A stretch of 42,048 bases of DNA from an uncultured Clostridia bacterium (lineage in GTDB: Bacteria > Bacillota > Clostridia > TANB77 > CAG-508): assembly GCA_944393485.1 (NCBI GenBank), contig CALYAJ010000013.1:1-42048 (forward strand), read 5' to 3'. Position numbers and translations under genes: made by a program. Shown in pieces: positions 7,493 through 15,278 of the stretch (position 1 is the stretch's first letter; every line of letters begins with the position of its first letter). Under the pieces are notes generated by a model. It did not search any database and was not told the origin of the DNA. It saw nothing but the letters and a program-made list of their open reading frames with translations.

Positions 7493-7638
7493 ATAAATAT
7501 ATTGTGAAATTTTAACATATAATTATCAATAAAATATTTAAAAATATTATAAATTATGATATAAATAAAATAAATGATATTAATGAAATTGCTAAATATG
7601 GAAAAGCAAAAGGTTATTTAATTGCTAAAAGGTATAAA

Positions 7639-8391
7639 TTGCCAACATACTCTAACTTTTATATAGTAGAAAATGAAGATGAAATACAAACATTATTAGA
7701 TACCTATAAAGAACAAGAGAACTTTTGTATGAGAGCAGATACTGCAATAGGAAATGTTCCTATTAAAGTAGGAGGTCAAAATGGCAATAGAGTTACTATA
7801 TTTGAATATATGAAGCAAATTATGAGAAAAGCAGAAGAAGTAGGAACAAAAGGAGTAGCAATAATATATTGGAATCATGGAAAGTTTTGCCCAACATATG
7901 AAACAGATGGGTGTTTTTACTTAGACTATAGAACGGGACAAGAGTTAATTGTAGATTATATTGGAAAAGGATGGGATGGCTCATTTTTAAGTCATGGAAG
8001 TGCTTGCCATGAAACTTATGTAATACCTTGGAAAGATATATTGTTTTTAGATGCCACTAATAGAATAAGATATAGAAAGCAAGTAGTAAGCCCAAGGCAG
8101 TATAATGAACAAAGAATAGACAGAATTAATAAATTAGTAAAAAATGGAATTTCAAGAGAAATAGCAGAAAAATCAATTCCTAATAATTACAAAGGAATAA
8201 ACAATGATTATTTTAGACAAGTAGTTGAAAAAGTAGTACTTCCAATGTATGACCGTAAGGATTTACAAAGACATTATAAAGAATATATTCCAATTGCTCA
8301 AATCGAAAATGGAAAAGTTTTAGTTCCAGAAGTTATTTTACCAGAAAGATTAAAATACAAAGAAATAGGTGAAGAAAATGAAGAAAGATAG
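7639..8391 (+). CDS. unknown protein with an ATP-grasp/PEP-synthase-like look, unusual start
   Basis: The family is not recognised with confidence. The segments GKAKGYLIAKRYKLPTYSNF, CMRADTAIG and VDYIGKGWDGSFLSHG, with a following CHE, resemble ATP-grasp or PEP-synthase-type nucleotide-binding proteins. TTG 7639 (with AAAAGG upstream) is the only conventional start, but protein-like sequence continues in frame upstream for 41 codons to 7516 with no ATG, GTG or TTG. Either the 5' end is eroded or an ATT/ATA start is used near 7519-7525. The last codons overlap the Nudix gene, so the two form a pair. The composition is AT-rich like the host. Confidence 0.6.
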   Translation: MPTYSNFYIVENEDEIQTLLDTYKEQENFCMRADTAIGNVPIKVGGQNGNRVTIFEYMKQIMRKAEEVGTKGVAIIYWNHGKFCPTYETDGCFYLDYRTGQELIVDYIGKGWDGSFLSHGSACHETYVIPWKDILFLDATNRIRYRKQVVSPRQYNEQRIDRINKLVKNGISREIAEKSIPNNYKGINNDYFRQVVEKVVLPMYDRKDLQRHYKEYIPIAQIENGKVLVPEVILPERLKYKEIGEENEER

Positions 8392-8914
8392 TGTTGAATT
8401 TTTTGATATAGTAAATGAAAAAGATGAGATTATAGGGAAAATAAGAGAGGACGAACAAAATAATGTAAAACCATCACAATTAAGATTTATTAATATAATT
8501 ATTATTAATAATGATAATAAGATAGTTGTTCCAAAAAGAAGTTCTAACAGAAAACTATTTCCTAATTGTTATGATTTTTCAGTTGGAGGGCATGTTAATT
8601 CTGGAGAAAACTATGAAGAAGCAGCATATAGAGAATTAAAAGAAGAATTAGGAATAGAAAATGTTAAACTAAAAGAAGTAGCATATTTTTCTCCATTTAA
8701 TAGTGATAGCAATACTTTTCAAAAAGTATATTTATTAAGATATACTAATAAAATATGTGAATATGATAGAGATGGTATTGACGAAATATATTATAAATCA
8801 AAAAAAGAAATTCAAGAACTAATGAAAAAAGAACCTAATTTATTTAAAACAGATTATTCTGTAGTAATGAAATATTTATTTGATAAAGATTATTATATAA
8901 AGCAAGTTCTATAA
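8378..8914 (+). CDS. Nudix hydrolase, IPP-isomerase-like subgroup
   Basis: This 178-aa protein carries a complete Nudix box (GHVNSGENYEEAAYRELKEE followed by LGI), so it should hydrolyse a nucleoside-diphosphate-linked substrate with Mg or Mn. The FDIVNEKDEIIG start is typical of the IDI-like Nudix group. ATG 8378 follows AGGTGA with 7-base spacing and overlaps the end of the preceding gene by 14 bp, which indicates a functional pair. The stop codon lies inside the 5' arm of the hairpin at 8897-8934. The substrate is unknown. Confidence 0.85.
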   Translation: MKKDSVEFFDIVNEKDEIIGKIREDEQNNVKPSQLRFINIIIINNDNKIVVPKRSSNRKLFPNCYDFSVGGHVNSGENYEEAAYRELKEELGIENVKLKEVAYFSPFNSDSNTFQKVYLLRYTNKICEYDRDGIDEIYYKSKKEIQELMKKEPNLFKTDYSVVMKYLFDKDYYIKQVL

Positions 8915-8934
8915 TTTTATAGAACTTGCTTTAT
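8897..8934 (+). terminator. 17-bp perfect hairpin over the Nudix stop codon
   Basis: ATAAAGCAAGTTCTATA (8897-8913) and TATAGAACTTGCTTTAT (8918-8934) are perfect complements. There is no T-run after the stem. The motif TAGAACTTGC (8920-8929) also occurs in the terminator of the MYG1 gene (41303-41312). Confidence 0.65.
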
Positions 8935-9153
8935 GCAAACCAAAAGTATGGTATGAAAATATCAGATATTTGGGATAACTATTCTAATCTGGCTGATATC
9001 AAAGGTGTGACCGGATTTATGTACGGAGCTGCAGCAAGTATAATTTCGCGGGTTTGGCAACACGGAGAAGAATTCCGAAAATGCTATAACGCAAAGTGGA
9101 ATTATTATGGAGATGAAACTGTTAATCCAGCAGTTTTAACACTTTCCGCATAA
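8935..9153 (+). pseudogene. 5'-truncated WQYG-family copy (about 73 codons)
   Basis: The frame is open from TTG 8926 to TAA 9151-9153, with an internal ATG at 8953. From about 8935 it matches the C-terminal half of the 145-aa protein at 159-596: a glycine-containing helix, WQHGEE against WQYGDN, YNAK against YNKN, and VNPA against ANPA. The N-terminal half is missing and is replaced by the hairpin that ends the Nudix gene. There is no ribosome-binding site. GC content is visibly higher than upstream. It is probably a remnant of an insertion, although a short protein from ATG 8953 cannot be excluded. Confidence 0.65.
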
Positions 9154-9170
9154 TCCATCAAAATGTTTAT

Positions 9171-9218
9171 GAAATGAAGAGGCAAGATATATTATATCAA
9201 GCCCCTTCATTTCTTTTT
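9171..9218 (+). terminator. terminator after the truncated WQYG copy
   Basis: GAAATGAAGAGGC and GCCCCTTCATTTC pair with one mismatch, followed by TTTTT. It is retained although the gene is truncated. Confidence 0.8.
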
Positions 9219-9263
9219 AAATCTAAGCTATAATAATAGATATATAACAGAAAGGAAATCAAA

Positions 9264-10160
9264 ATGTTAGAAGGATTAAAAGAATGCAAACTATGTCCAC
9301 ATAATTGTAAAATAAATAGATTAGAAGGAAAAATAGGAAGATGTAAAGCAACTGATAAATTAAAAATAGCATTAGTATCTTTACATCATTTTGAAGAACC
9401 TTGCATTAGTGGAACAAATGGTTCAGGAACAATATTTTTTTCAAATTGTAATTTTAATTGTGTATTTTGCCAAAACTATGAAATAAGTCAAGAGGGATTT
9501 GGAAAAGAAATAAGCATAGATTGTTTAGCTAAAAAAATGATAGAACAACAAGAAAAAGGGGCACATAATATAAATTTAGTAACACCTGTAATGTATGTTT
9601 ATCATATTATAGAAGCGATAAAAATAGCTAGAAAAAAAGGATTAAAAATACCTATAATATATAATTCAAATGGTTATGAAAATATAGAAACATTAAAAAT
9701 GTTAGAAGGATATATTGATGTATATCTACCAGATTTTAAATATGCGGATAATGAGTTAGCACAAAAATATTCAAAAATAAATAATTATTTTGAAATAACA
9801 TCTAATGCAATAAAAGAAATGTATAGACAGGTTGGAGCTCCAAAATTAGATGAAAATGGAATAATTCAAAAAGGCGTAATTATAAGACATCTTGTTTTAC
9901 CAGAAGCGCTAGAAAACAGTAAAAAGGTATTAAAATGGATTATAAATAATATTGGAAAAGATGTATATATAAGCATTATGGCACAATATTTCCCTACTTA
10001 TAAAGCTAAAAATATGGATAAAATAAATAGAAAACTTACAAAAGAAGAATTTAAAGAAATAGAAGATTATATGTATGAATTTGAAATAGAAAATGGTTAT
10101 ATACAAGAATTAGGTGAGCATGAAGAAGAATATGTGCCAGAATGGGGAAAAGGATTATAA
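9264..10160 (+). CDS. radical SAM protein, PflA/PflX-like (COG1313)
   Basis: This 298-aa protein belongs to the putative pyruvate-formate-lyase-activating-enzyme-like radical SAM group. The radical SAM cysteines are C62, C66 and C69 in NCNFNCVFCQNY. Extra N-terminal cysteines C8, C11, C15 and C27 (CKLCPHNC...RCK) are characteristic of this subgroup. PDFKYADN and MAQYFPTYKA are further family segments. The true substrate of the family is not established, and no glycyl-radical enzyme is nearby. It is transcribed alone; AAAGGAAA precedes the ATG and TATAAT lies at 9229-9234. Confidence 0.85.
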   Translation: MLEGLKECKLCPHNCKINRLEGKIGRCKATDKLKIALVSLHHFEEPCISGTNGSGTIFFSNCNFNCVFCQNYEISQEGFGKEISIDCLAKKMIEQQEKGAHNINLVTPVMYVYHIIEAIKIARKKGLKIPIIYNSNGYENIETLKMLEGYIDVYLPDFKYADNELAQKYSKINNYFEITSNAIKEMYRQVGAPKLDENGIIQKGVIIRHLVLPEALENSKKVLKWIINNIGKDVYISIMAQYFPTYKAKNMDKINRKLTKEEFKEIEDYMYEFEIENGYIQELGEHEEEYVPEWGKGL

Positions 10161-10172
10161 TATGTTAGTATA

Positions 10173-10200
10173 GGGGGATTCTTAAGAGGATTCTCCTTAA
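10173..10200 (+). terminator. probable terminator with G-U-rich stem
   Basis: GGGGGATTC (10173-10181) can pair with GGATTCTCC (10188-10196) using several G-U pairs, and an AT-rich tail follows. Moderate support only. Confidence 0.4.
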
Positions 10201-10228
10201 ATTTTCCTAAAACAAGAATAAGAATAGT

Positions 10229-10257
10229 TTGACTAAAATTACCATATAAGATAAAAT
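10229..10257 (+). promoter_or_regulatory. promoter of the TGS-uridine kinase gene
   Basis: TTGACT (10229-10234), 17 bp, TAAAAT (10252-10257). Confidence 0.7.
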
Positions 10258-10306
10258 ATTATATGAACTTTATTTATAGTTAAGAATAATACGGAGGTAA
10301 ATATAT

Positions 10307-11941
10307 ATGAAAGTTACATATAATGATAAAGTATTAGAAATTAATGAACCACAAAAGGTTATAGATTTATTCAAAGAAGAATGTGAAAATATAAATATTA
10401 TTGCTTGTAAATGCAATAATCAAATTCAATCACTTAACCACATTATTAAAGAAGATACTAAAGTAGAATTTATAGATACAAAAGATAAAGACGGACAAAA
10501 AATATATATAAGAGGTCTAACATATGTTATGGCAAAAGCATTAGCTGAAACATATCCAAAAGCATTATTAACAGTAGATTATCAACTTTCAAATTCAATG
10601 TTTTTTGAAATAGATAATATGAAGATAACGGATGAAATGATACAAAAAATAAGTGCTAGAATGGATGAAATTGTAAATCAAGATTTACCAATTAAAAAAG
10701 TTGTAATGACAAAACAAGAAGCTAATGAATTTTATGAGGTAAATAAAACATTAAAAGGAATTTTACAAAAGGATATAGAGAAAAGAGATCATGTAACATT
10801 ATATTATTGTGAAGATTATTACAATTATTTTTATGGAGTAATGCCAATTTCTACTAAGTATTTAAATATTTATAAATTAGAAAAATATGAACACGGATTT
10901 ATAATAAGATATCCAAATAGAAAAGATAGAACTAAACTTCAACAATTTGTAGATAATAAAAAACTCTTATCAGCACTTCAAGACTATGAAAATATTCACA
11001 GATTATTAGATATAAATACATTATATAAATTAAATACAAAAGTAAAAAATGGAGAAGCAAAACATATTGTTTTATTAGATGAAGCATTACATGAAAAGAA
11101 AATATCACAAATTGCAGATAAAATAAATGCTAATAGAAATGTAAAAGTTGTGCTAATTGCAGGACCATCTTCATCAGGAAAAACTACATTTGCACAAAGA
11201 TTAGGATTACAATTAGAATTAAATGGTCTAAGACCTGTAACAATTTCAGTTGATAATTATTTCGTTGAAAGAGAACAAACACCAAAAGATGAAAATGGAG
11301 AATATGATTTTGAAGATATAAATGCAATAGATATGAAATTATTTAATGAACAACTTATAGCATTACTAAATGGAGAAGAAGTAGAAACACCTACATTTAA
11401 CTTCCATACGGGTCATAAAGAATTTAATGGCAATAAAATGAAATTAAATAAAAATGATGTTTTAGTAATTGAAGGAATACATTGTTTAAATGACAAGTTA
11501 ACAGAACAAATTCCTAAGGAAAACAAATTTAAGATTTATATAAGTGCATTAAATGTATTAAATATAGATTATTTTAATAGAATTTCTACAACAGATTCTA
11601 GATTATTAAGAAGAATTGTAAGAGATTATCAATTTAGAGGATATTCTGCACATCATACTTTAAAAATGTGGCCATCAGTAAATAGAGGGGAAGAAAAAAA
11701 TATATTTCCTTACCAAGAAGAAGCAGATGTTATGTTTAATACTTCACTTATTTATGAAATATCAGTATTAAAACCTATGGTATTACCTTTATTAGAAGAA
11801 ATAGATAATACAGTACCAGAATATTCGGAAGCAAGAAGATTATGTGATATTTTACAATATTTTGAAGAGATACCAGCAGAATTAGTACCTACTAATTCAT
11901 TATTAAGAGAATTTTTAGGTAAAGGTGATTTTAAATATTAA
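10307..11941 (+). CDS. uridine kinase-like P-loop kinase with N-terminal TGS/SAD region
   Basis: This 544-aa protein joins an N-terminal region related to the TGS and editing-like (second additional) domains of threonyl-tRNA synthetase (about 1-230) to a C-terminal uridine kinase domain. The Walker A motif GPSSSGKTT is at 286-294, and VSVDNYF-type and IEGIH segments follow. This fusion is common in Clostridia and usually annotated as a uridine kinase or nucleoside kinase; its real substrate is not well defined. It has a good ribosome-binding site (CGGAGG) and promoter. The RNHCP gene follows directly. Confidence 0.9.
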   Translation: MKVTYNDKVLEINEPQKVIDLFKEECENINIIACKCNNQIQSLNHIIKEDTKVEFIDTKDKDGQKIYIRGLTYVMAKALAETYPKALLTVDYQLSNSMFFEIDNMKITDEMIQKISARMDEIVNQDLPIKKVVMTKQEANEFYEVNKTLKGILQKDIEKRDHVTLYYCEDYYNYFYGVMPISTKYLNIYKLEKYEHGFIIRYPNRKDRTKLQQFVDNKKLLSALQDYENIHRLLDINTLYKLNTKVKNGEAKHIVLLDEALHEKKISQIADKINANRNVKVVLIAGPSSSGKTTFAQRLGLQLELNGLRPVTISVDNYFVEREQTPKDENGEYDFEDINAIDMKLFNEQLIALLNGEEVETPTFNFHTGHKEFNGNKMKLNKNDVLVIEGIHCLNDKLTEQIPKENKFKIYISALNVLNIDYFNRISTTDSRLLRRIVRDYQFRGYSAHHTLKMWPSVNRGEEKNIFPYQEEADVMFNTSLIYEISVLKPMVLPLLEEIDNTVPEYSEARRLCDILQYFEEIPAELVPTNSLLREFLGKGDFKY

Positions 11942-11966
11942 GGAGGAGTACATAATATTTAATATT

Positions 11967-12296
11967 ATGCAAAAAAGAATGTTAGAAAATAGTAAATTTA
12001 CAGAAATAGATGAAGAATTTATATGTGAACATTGTGGGAGATTAGTACCAAAATTAAAATATTCATGCAGAAATCATTGCCCATATTGTTTGTATTCTAA
12101 ACATGTAGATATAAATCCAGGGGATAGAGCAGAAACATGTCATGGAATTTTAAAACCAATAGGAATAGAAATGAATAGCAAAAAAGGTTATGTAATAGTT
12201 TTTAAATGTGAGAAATGTGGAGCAATAAGAAAAAATAAATCTGCTAAGGATGATAATATGGATTTAATTATAAAATTAAGCAGTAATCCAATATAA
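11967..12296 (+). CDS. RNHCP-domain zinc-binding protein
   Basis: This is a small protein with the RNHCP signature (SCRNHCPYCLYSKHVD) between two Cys-x2-Cys pairs (CEHC at the front, CEKC near the end), so it probably binds zinc. Function is unknown in the family. From ATG 11967 it is 109 aa, but the strong AGGAGGAG (11941-11948) sits 18 bases upstream, which is too far. ATA codons at 11952 and 11955 are in frame at a better distance, and a GTG at 11925 lies inside the preceding gene. The start is therefore uncertain. It is probably cotranscribed with the kinase gene. Confidence 0.75.
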   Translation: MQKRMLENSKFTEIDEEFICEHCGRLVPKLKYSCRNHCPYCLYSKHVDINPGDRAETCHGILKPIGIEMNSKKGYVIVFKCEKCGAIRKNKSAKDDNMDLIIKLSSNPI

Positions 12297-12413
12297 TTAA
12301 GTTTGACTATTTTTTAAAATAAAATATAATACAAATTGTAAATATTATAAATTGAAGTAAAGTCCATATGATTAGTTTTTCAATCTATTGGTAGAAGGAG
12401 ACTAAAACAATAG

Positions 12414-12452
12414 CAGGCAGACGCCGTAAAAAATGTCTGCCTGTTGGCATTT
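12414..12452 (+). terminator. terminator between convergent genes
   Basis: CAGGCAGAC (12414-12422) and GTCTGCCTG (12435-12443) pair perfectly, and GGCATTTTAT follows. It lies in the 191-bp gap between convergent genes; nothing else gene-like is visible in that gap except the repeat at 12462-12496. Confidence 0.6.
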
Positions 12453-12461
12453 TATATAATA

Positions 12462-12496
12462 GTGATTTTAGGACCGTCCCCAGATCCCTATATTTC
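12462..12496 (-). repeat. gene-end repeat, copy 1
   Basis: On the minus strand this reads ATAGGGATCTGGGGACGG then TCCTAAAATCACTATT. It matches the copy at 27782-27819 (plus strand) at most positions. The outer parts (AATAGTGATTTT and ATAGGGAT) are imperfectly complementary. It supplies the TAG stop codon of the U32 peptidase gene. Confidence 0.75.
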
Positions 12497-14899
12497 TCTA
12501 TTTAAATTTCCATTTGTATATGTAGAACCTTCTAATCTATTTCCTTTTGAAACAGTATCGATTACTTTATTAATTTCGTCAATATTTTCATCTAAAATAT
12601 TAAGTCTACAAGATTTTGCATTAAAATCTTTTGTTTCGATTGATGTTATTCTACTGTTAAAAACAGTTGTAACAGTTTGTATATTATCAGGTAAAAATCT
12701 AAATTCAAAACCTAATCTGTCAACTAAAGTATATTTTTTAGAAGTATCAAAACATTTTTTATCACAATTTGGATAACATTTATTAGATTTTCCTAAAAAG
12801 CAGTAATTTGTATTCATTACAGGAAGCTTTCCATATGCAAAAACTTCTAATTTATCACCATAAGAATTGCAAAGTGATAAAATATTAGATTTATTTAATT
12901 CTGGCGAGATACTAATTAAATCTATATTATAATCTAATAATTCTTTTATAGTATTTTCATTAAATACATTAAGTGTATAATTTGCAATAAGTTTTAATTT
13001 ATTACCATATTGTTTATTCACAAATTTTAGATATTCAACATTTCCTATATTAGAAAATACTATACCTTTAACATCAAAATTTTCTATTGCAGATTTTAAA
13101 TAATTTGCTAATAAATTTTTATAATTACCACGAATTATAATTGGCATATATACGTAAATATCAGATTTTTTAGAAATCATATTAATAATATCAAAATATT
13201 TATTATTATAAAAATATCTTAAAGGAATATATGCATTATTAAAATTCTTAAGTTTTGAATAATCTAAGGTTTCATTTAATATATTAAAACAAATAGAAAT
13301 TTCTTTTTTAGTAACCTGTGGTGCAATAACTTCGGTTGGAGAATAATTTATATCTAAATTCTTTTTGAATTTTTGCATAGCAATTGTTTCTATATTGCCT
13401 AAAGCCTGTCTTCTAAGTTCATTTATAATACTAATATTAGGTATAAATAAGTTAGAATCCATTTGTACATTAATATCATTAAATTCAAATTGTGTATTAG
13501 ATGTCTTTTTTAGTTGAATTATTATTCTGTCTATATCTAAAGGTTTATTAATTGCTTGAACAGGCATGCTTTCTGATTTTTCTGTTACAGTAATATTATT
13601 ATAAATGCTATTATTACTATTAATTGTAGAAACCTTTAATATAATTGGTTCGCCTTCTTTTATGGTTATATTTGCATTTAAAAGAGTTTTTTTATTTTCC
13701 GCATTTGTGAAAGAAGAATTTGCATTACTAGATAAACTTTTACTTGTTAATTTATATATTTTAGAGCCAATTGAGATTTTGCCTTTCATTCTACCAATAG
13801 TTACTTTTTCATCTTTATCTGCAGAAGCAATATTTAATCCATCTTTCATTAGTTCTGATATAGTATATTTTTTATGATCATTGTCAAATGAAACAATATC
13901 ACCAACAGATATTTTATTTTTTAAAGTAAAAGAAACATGTCCTTTATTAGGAGAATAATTAGATATATTACCAATATATATTCCTGCATTATTAGGCTTT
14001 TCTGGATATACAAAATCAGTATTAGGAGAATTTCGCAAGTGACCAGAAGAAAATCCACCTCTATTAAATACTTGAAGTAAATCATCTATATCTTTTTGCT
14101 CTATTTCATATTCTTCTTTATTCATGTATTTATCAATGTATTTACGATATATTCTTGTAACTGTAGCCACATATTCTGGCTTTTTCATTCTTCCTTCTAT
14201 TTTAAAACAAGTTACTCCAGCATCTATTAAATTAGGAATAAACTCTAATCCACATAAGTCTTTAGGACTCATTAAATATTTAAAAGAAGAATCTATATCT
14301 TTAACTTTATAAGGTAATCTACATGGTTGAGCACATTTACCTCTATTTCCAGAACGACCACCAATCATACTAGACATTAGGCATTGACCAGAATAAGAAA
14401 GGCACAAAGCACCATGAATAAATACTTCGGTTTCTATATTAGTTTTATGACATATATCGTATATTTCAGGAATAGATAATTCTCTAGAAAGAACAGCCCT
14501 TTTAAAACCAAATTTTTCTAAAGTTTGTACACATTCTAAATTATGAATAGTCATTTGAGTACTTCCATGAACATCAAGATCAGGGAAATTATTAATTAAA
14601 TAACGTGCAAGACCAAAGTCTTGAACTATAATTGCATCTATTCCACAATTATATGCATGCTCTGCAAGTTTTATAGCATCTTCAAATTCGTTATCTGTAA
14701 TTAATGTGTTTAAAGTTAAATGTGTTTTTACATTTCTAAGTTTTGCGTAATTAATTGCCATTTCTAAAGCTTCATTGTCAAAATTGTTAGCAAAAGCACG
14801 AGCACTGAAAGAACTGGCTCCAAAATATACGCTATCTGCACCATTTTGAACAGCAGCTTTTAAACAATCAAAATCTCCAGCAGGAGCAAGTAGTTCCAA
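12488..14899 (-). CDS. U32 family peptidase / RlhA-like protein with DUF3656
   Basis: This 803-aa U32-family protein has the N-terminal TIM-barrel-like start LELLAPAGDFDCLKAA and the family signature around EVFIHGALCLSYSGQC. Related proteins include RlhA, which hydroxylates 23S rRNA, so a role in RNA modification is more likely than proteolysis. Conserved cysteines are seen in CLSYSGQC and in GNRGKCAQPCR. TTG 14899 is taken as the start because AGAGGTGA lies five bases before it; an in-frame GTG nine bases earlier overlaps that site. The gene ends inside a repeat shared with the region after obgE. Confidence 0.85.
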   Translation of the reverse strand: MELLAPAGDFDCLKAAVQNGADSVYFGASSFSARAFANNFDNEALEMAINYAKLRNVKTHLTLNTLITDNEFEDAIKLAEHAYNCGIDAIIVQDFGLARYLINNFPDLDVHGSTQMTIHNLECVQTLEKFGFKRAVLSRELSIPEIYDICHKTNIETEVFIHGALCLSYSGQCLMSSMIGGRSGNRGKCAQPCRLPYKVKDIDSSFKYLMSPKDLCGLEFIPNLIDAGVTCFKIEGRMKKPEYVATVTRIYRKYIDKYMNKEEYEIEQKDIDDLLQVFNRGGFSSGHLRNSPNTDFVYPEKPNNAGIYIGNISNYSPNKGHVSFTLKNKISVGDIVSFDNDHKKYTISELMKDGLNIASADKDEKVTIGRMKGKISIGSKIYKLTSKSLSSNANSSFTNAENKKTLLNANITIKEGEPIILKVSTINSNNSIYNNITVTEKSESMPVQAINKPLDIDRIIIQLKKTSNTQFEFNDINVQMDSNLFIPNISIINELRRQALGNIETIAMQKFKKNLDINYSPTEVIAPQVTKKEISICFNILNETLDYSKLKNFNNAYIPLRYFYNNKYFDIINMISKKSDIYVYMPIIIRGNYKNLLANYLKSAIENFDVKGIVFSNIGNVEYLKFVNKQYGNKLKLIANYTLNVFNENTIKELLDYNIDLISISPELNKSNILSLCNSYGDKLEVFAYGKLPVMNTNYCFLGKSNKCYPNCDKKCFDTSKKYTLVDRLGFEFRFLPDNIQTVTTVFNSRITSIETKDFNAKSCRLNILDENIDEINKVIDTVSKGNRLEGSTYTNGNLNREI

Positions 14900-14999
14900 A
14901 AAAATCACCTCTTTAATTCAATATGCATACATTGTAACACAAAAAATTAAAATAGCATAATATATTGTATAAAACTGCTAAAATTAAGGAGGGAAAAAT

Positions 15000-15152
15000 A
15001 TGCAAGAAGAAAGAGGCATGAATTGCGGATGCAATAATGGCGGATTATTAGGAAATATGTTTTGCGGATGTGGCAATAGTGAAATATTATTTTTTATAAT
15101 AATATTCTTACTATTATTCACTAATTTTGGTTGCTGTGGAGACTGCAGATAA
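15000..15152 (+). CDS. 50-aa cysteine-rich single-pass membrane peptide
   Basis: The ATG at 15000 follows AAGGAGGG at 14987-14994. The peptide has seven cysteines: two Cys-Gly-Cys motifs (9-11 and 22-24) before one very hydrophobic helix (about 29-41), and Cys45, Cys46 and Cys49 after it. The layout resembles small spore or membrane peptides of Firmicutes such as the YjcZ type, but homology is not established. It is flanked by the divergent U32 gene and the hairpin at 15175-15207. Confidence 0.7.
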   Translation: MQEERGMNCGCNNGGLLGNMFCGCGNSEILFFIIIFLLLFTNFGCCGDCR

Positions 15153-15174
15153 TATCAAATATTACATCATAAAA

Positions 15175-15207
15175 TTCCCCTATTTTTAGATTTTTTAAAT
15201 AGGGGAA
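15175..15207. terminator. 11-bp hairpin followed by A-tract
   Basis: TTCCCCTATTT (15175-15185) and AAATAGGGGAA (15197-15207) are perfect complements. The following sequence is A-rich, so it is not a standard plus-strand terminator. It resembles the arrangement at 6771-6802. Confidence 0.55.
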
Positions 15208-15213
15208 AAATAC

Positions 15214-15242
15214 TTGTAAAAAAAATATACTTAGTGTAAAAT
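15214..15242 (+). promoter_or_regulatory. promoter of the femX-alr-DUF1189-ftsH operon
   Basis: TTGTAA (15214-15219), 17 bp, TAAAAT (15237-15242). Confidence 0.6.
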
Positions 15243-15278
15243 ATGGAAATGAAGAGATTATATTAGGAGGAATTTAAA

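Noticed and set aside
12444..12776. 110-codon plus-strand frame at the U32 gene end
   Set aside because: It is antisense to well-supported U32 coding sequence and starts inside the repeat, with no ribosome-binding site.
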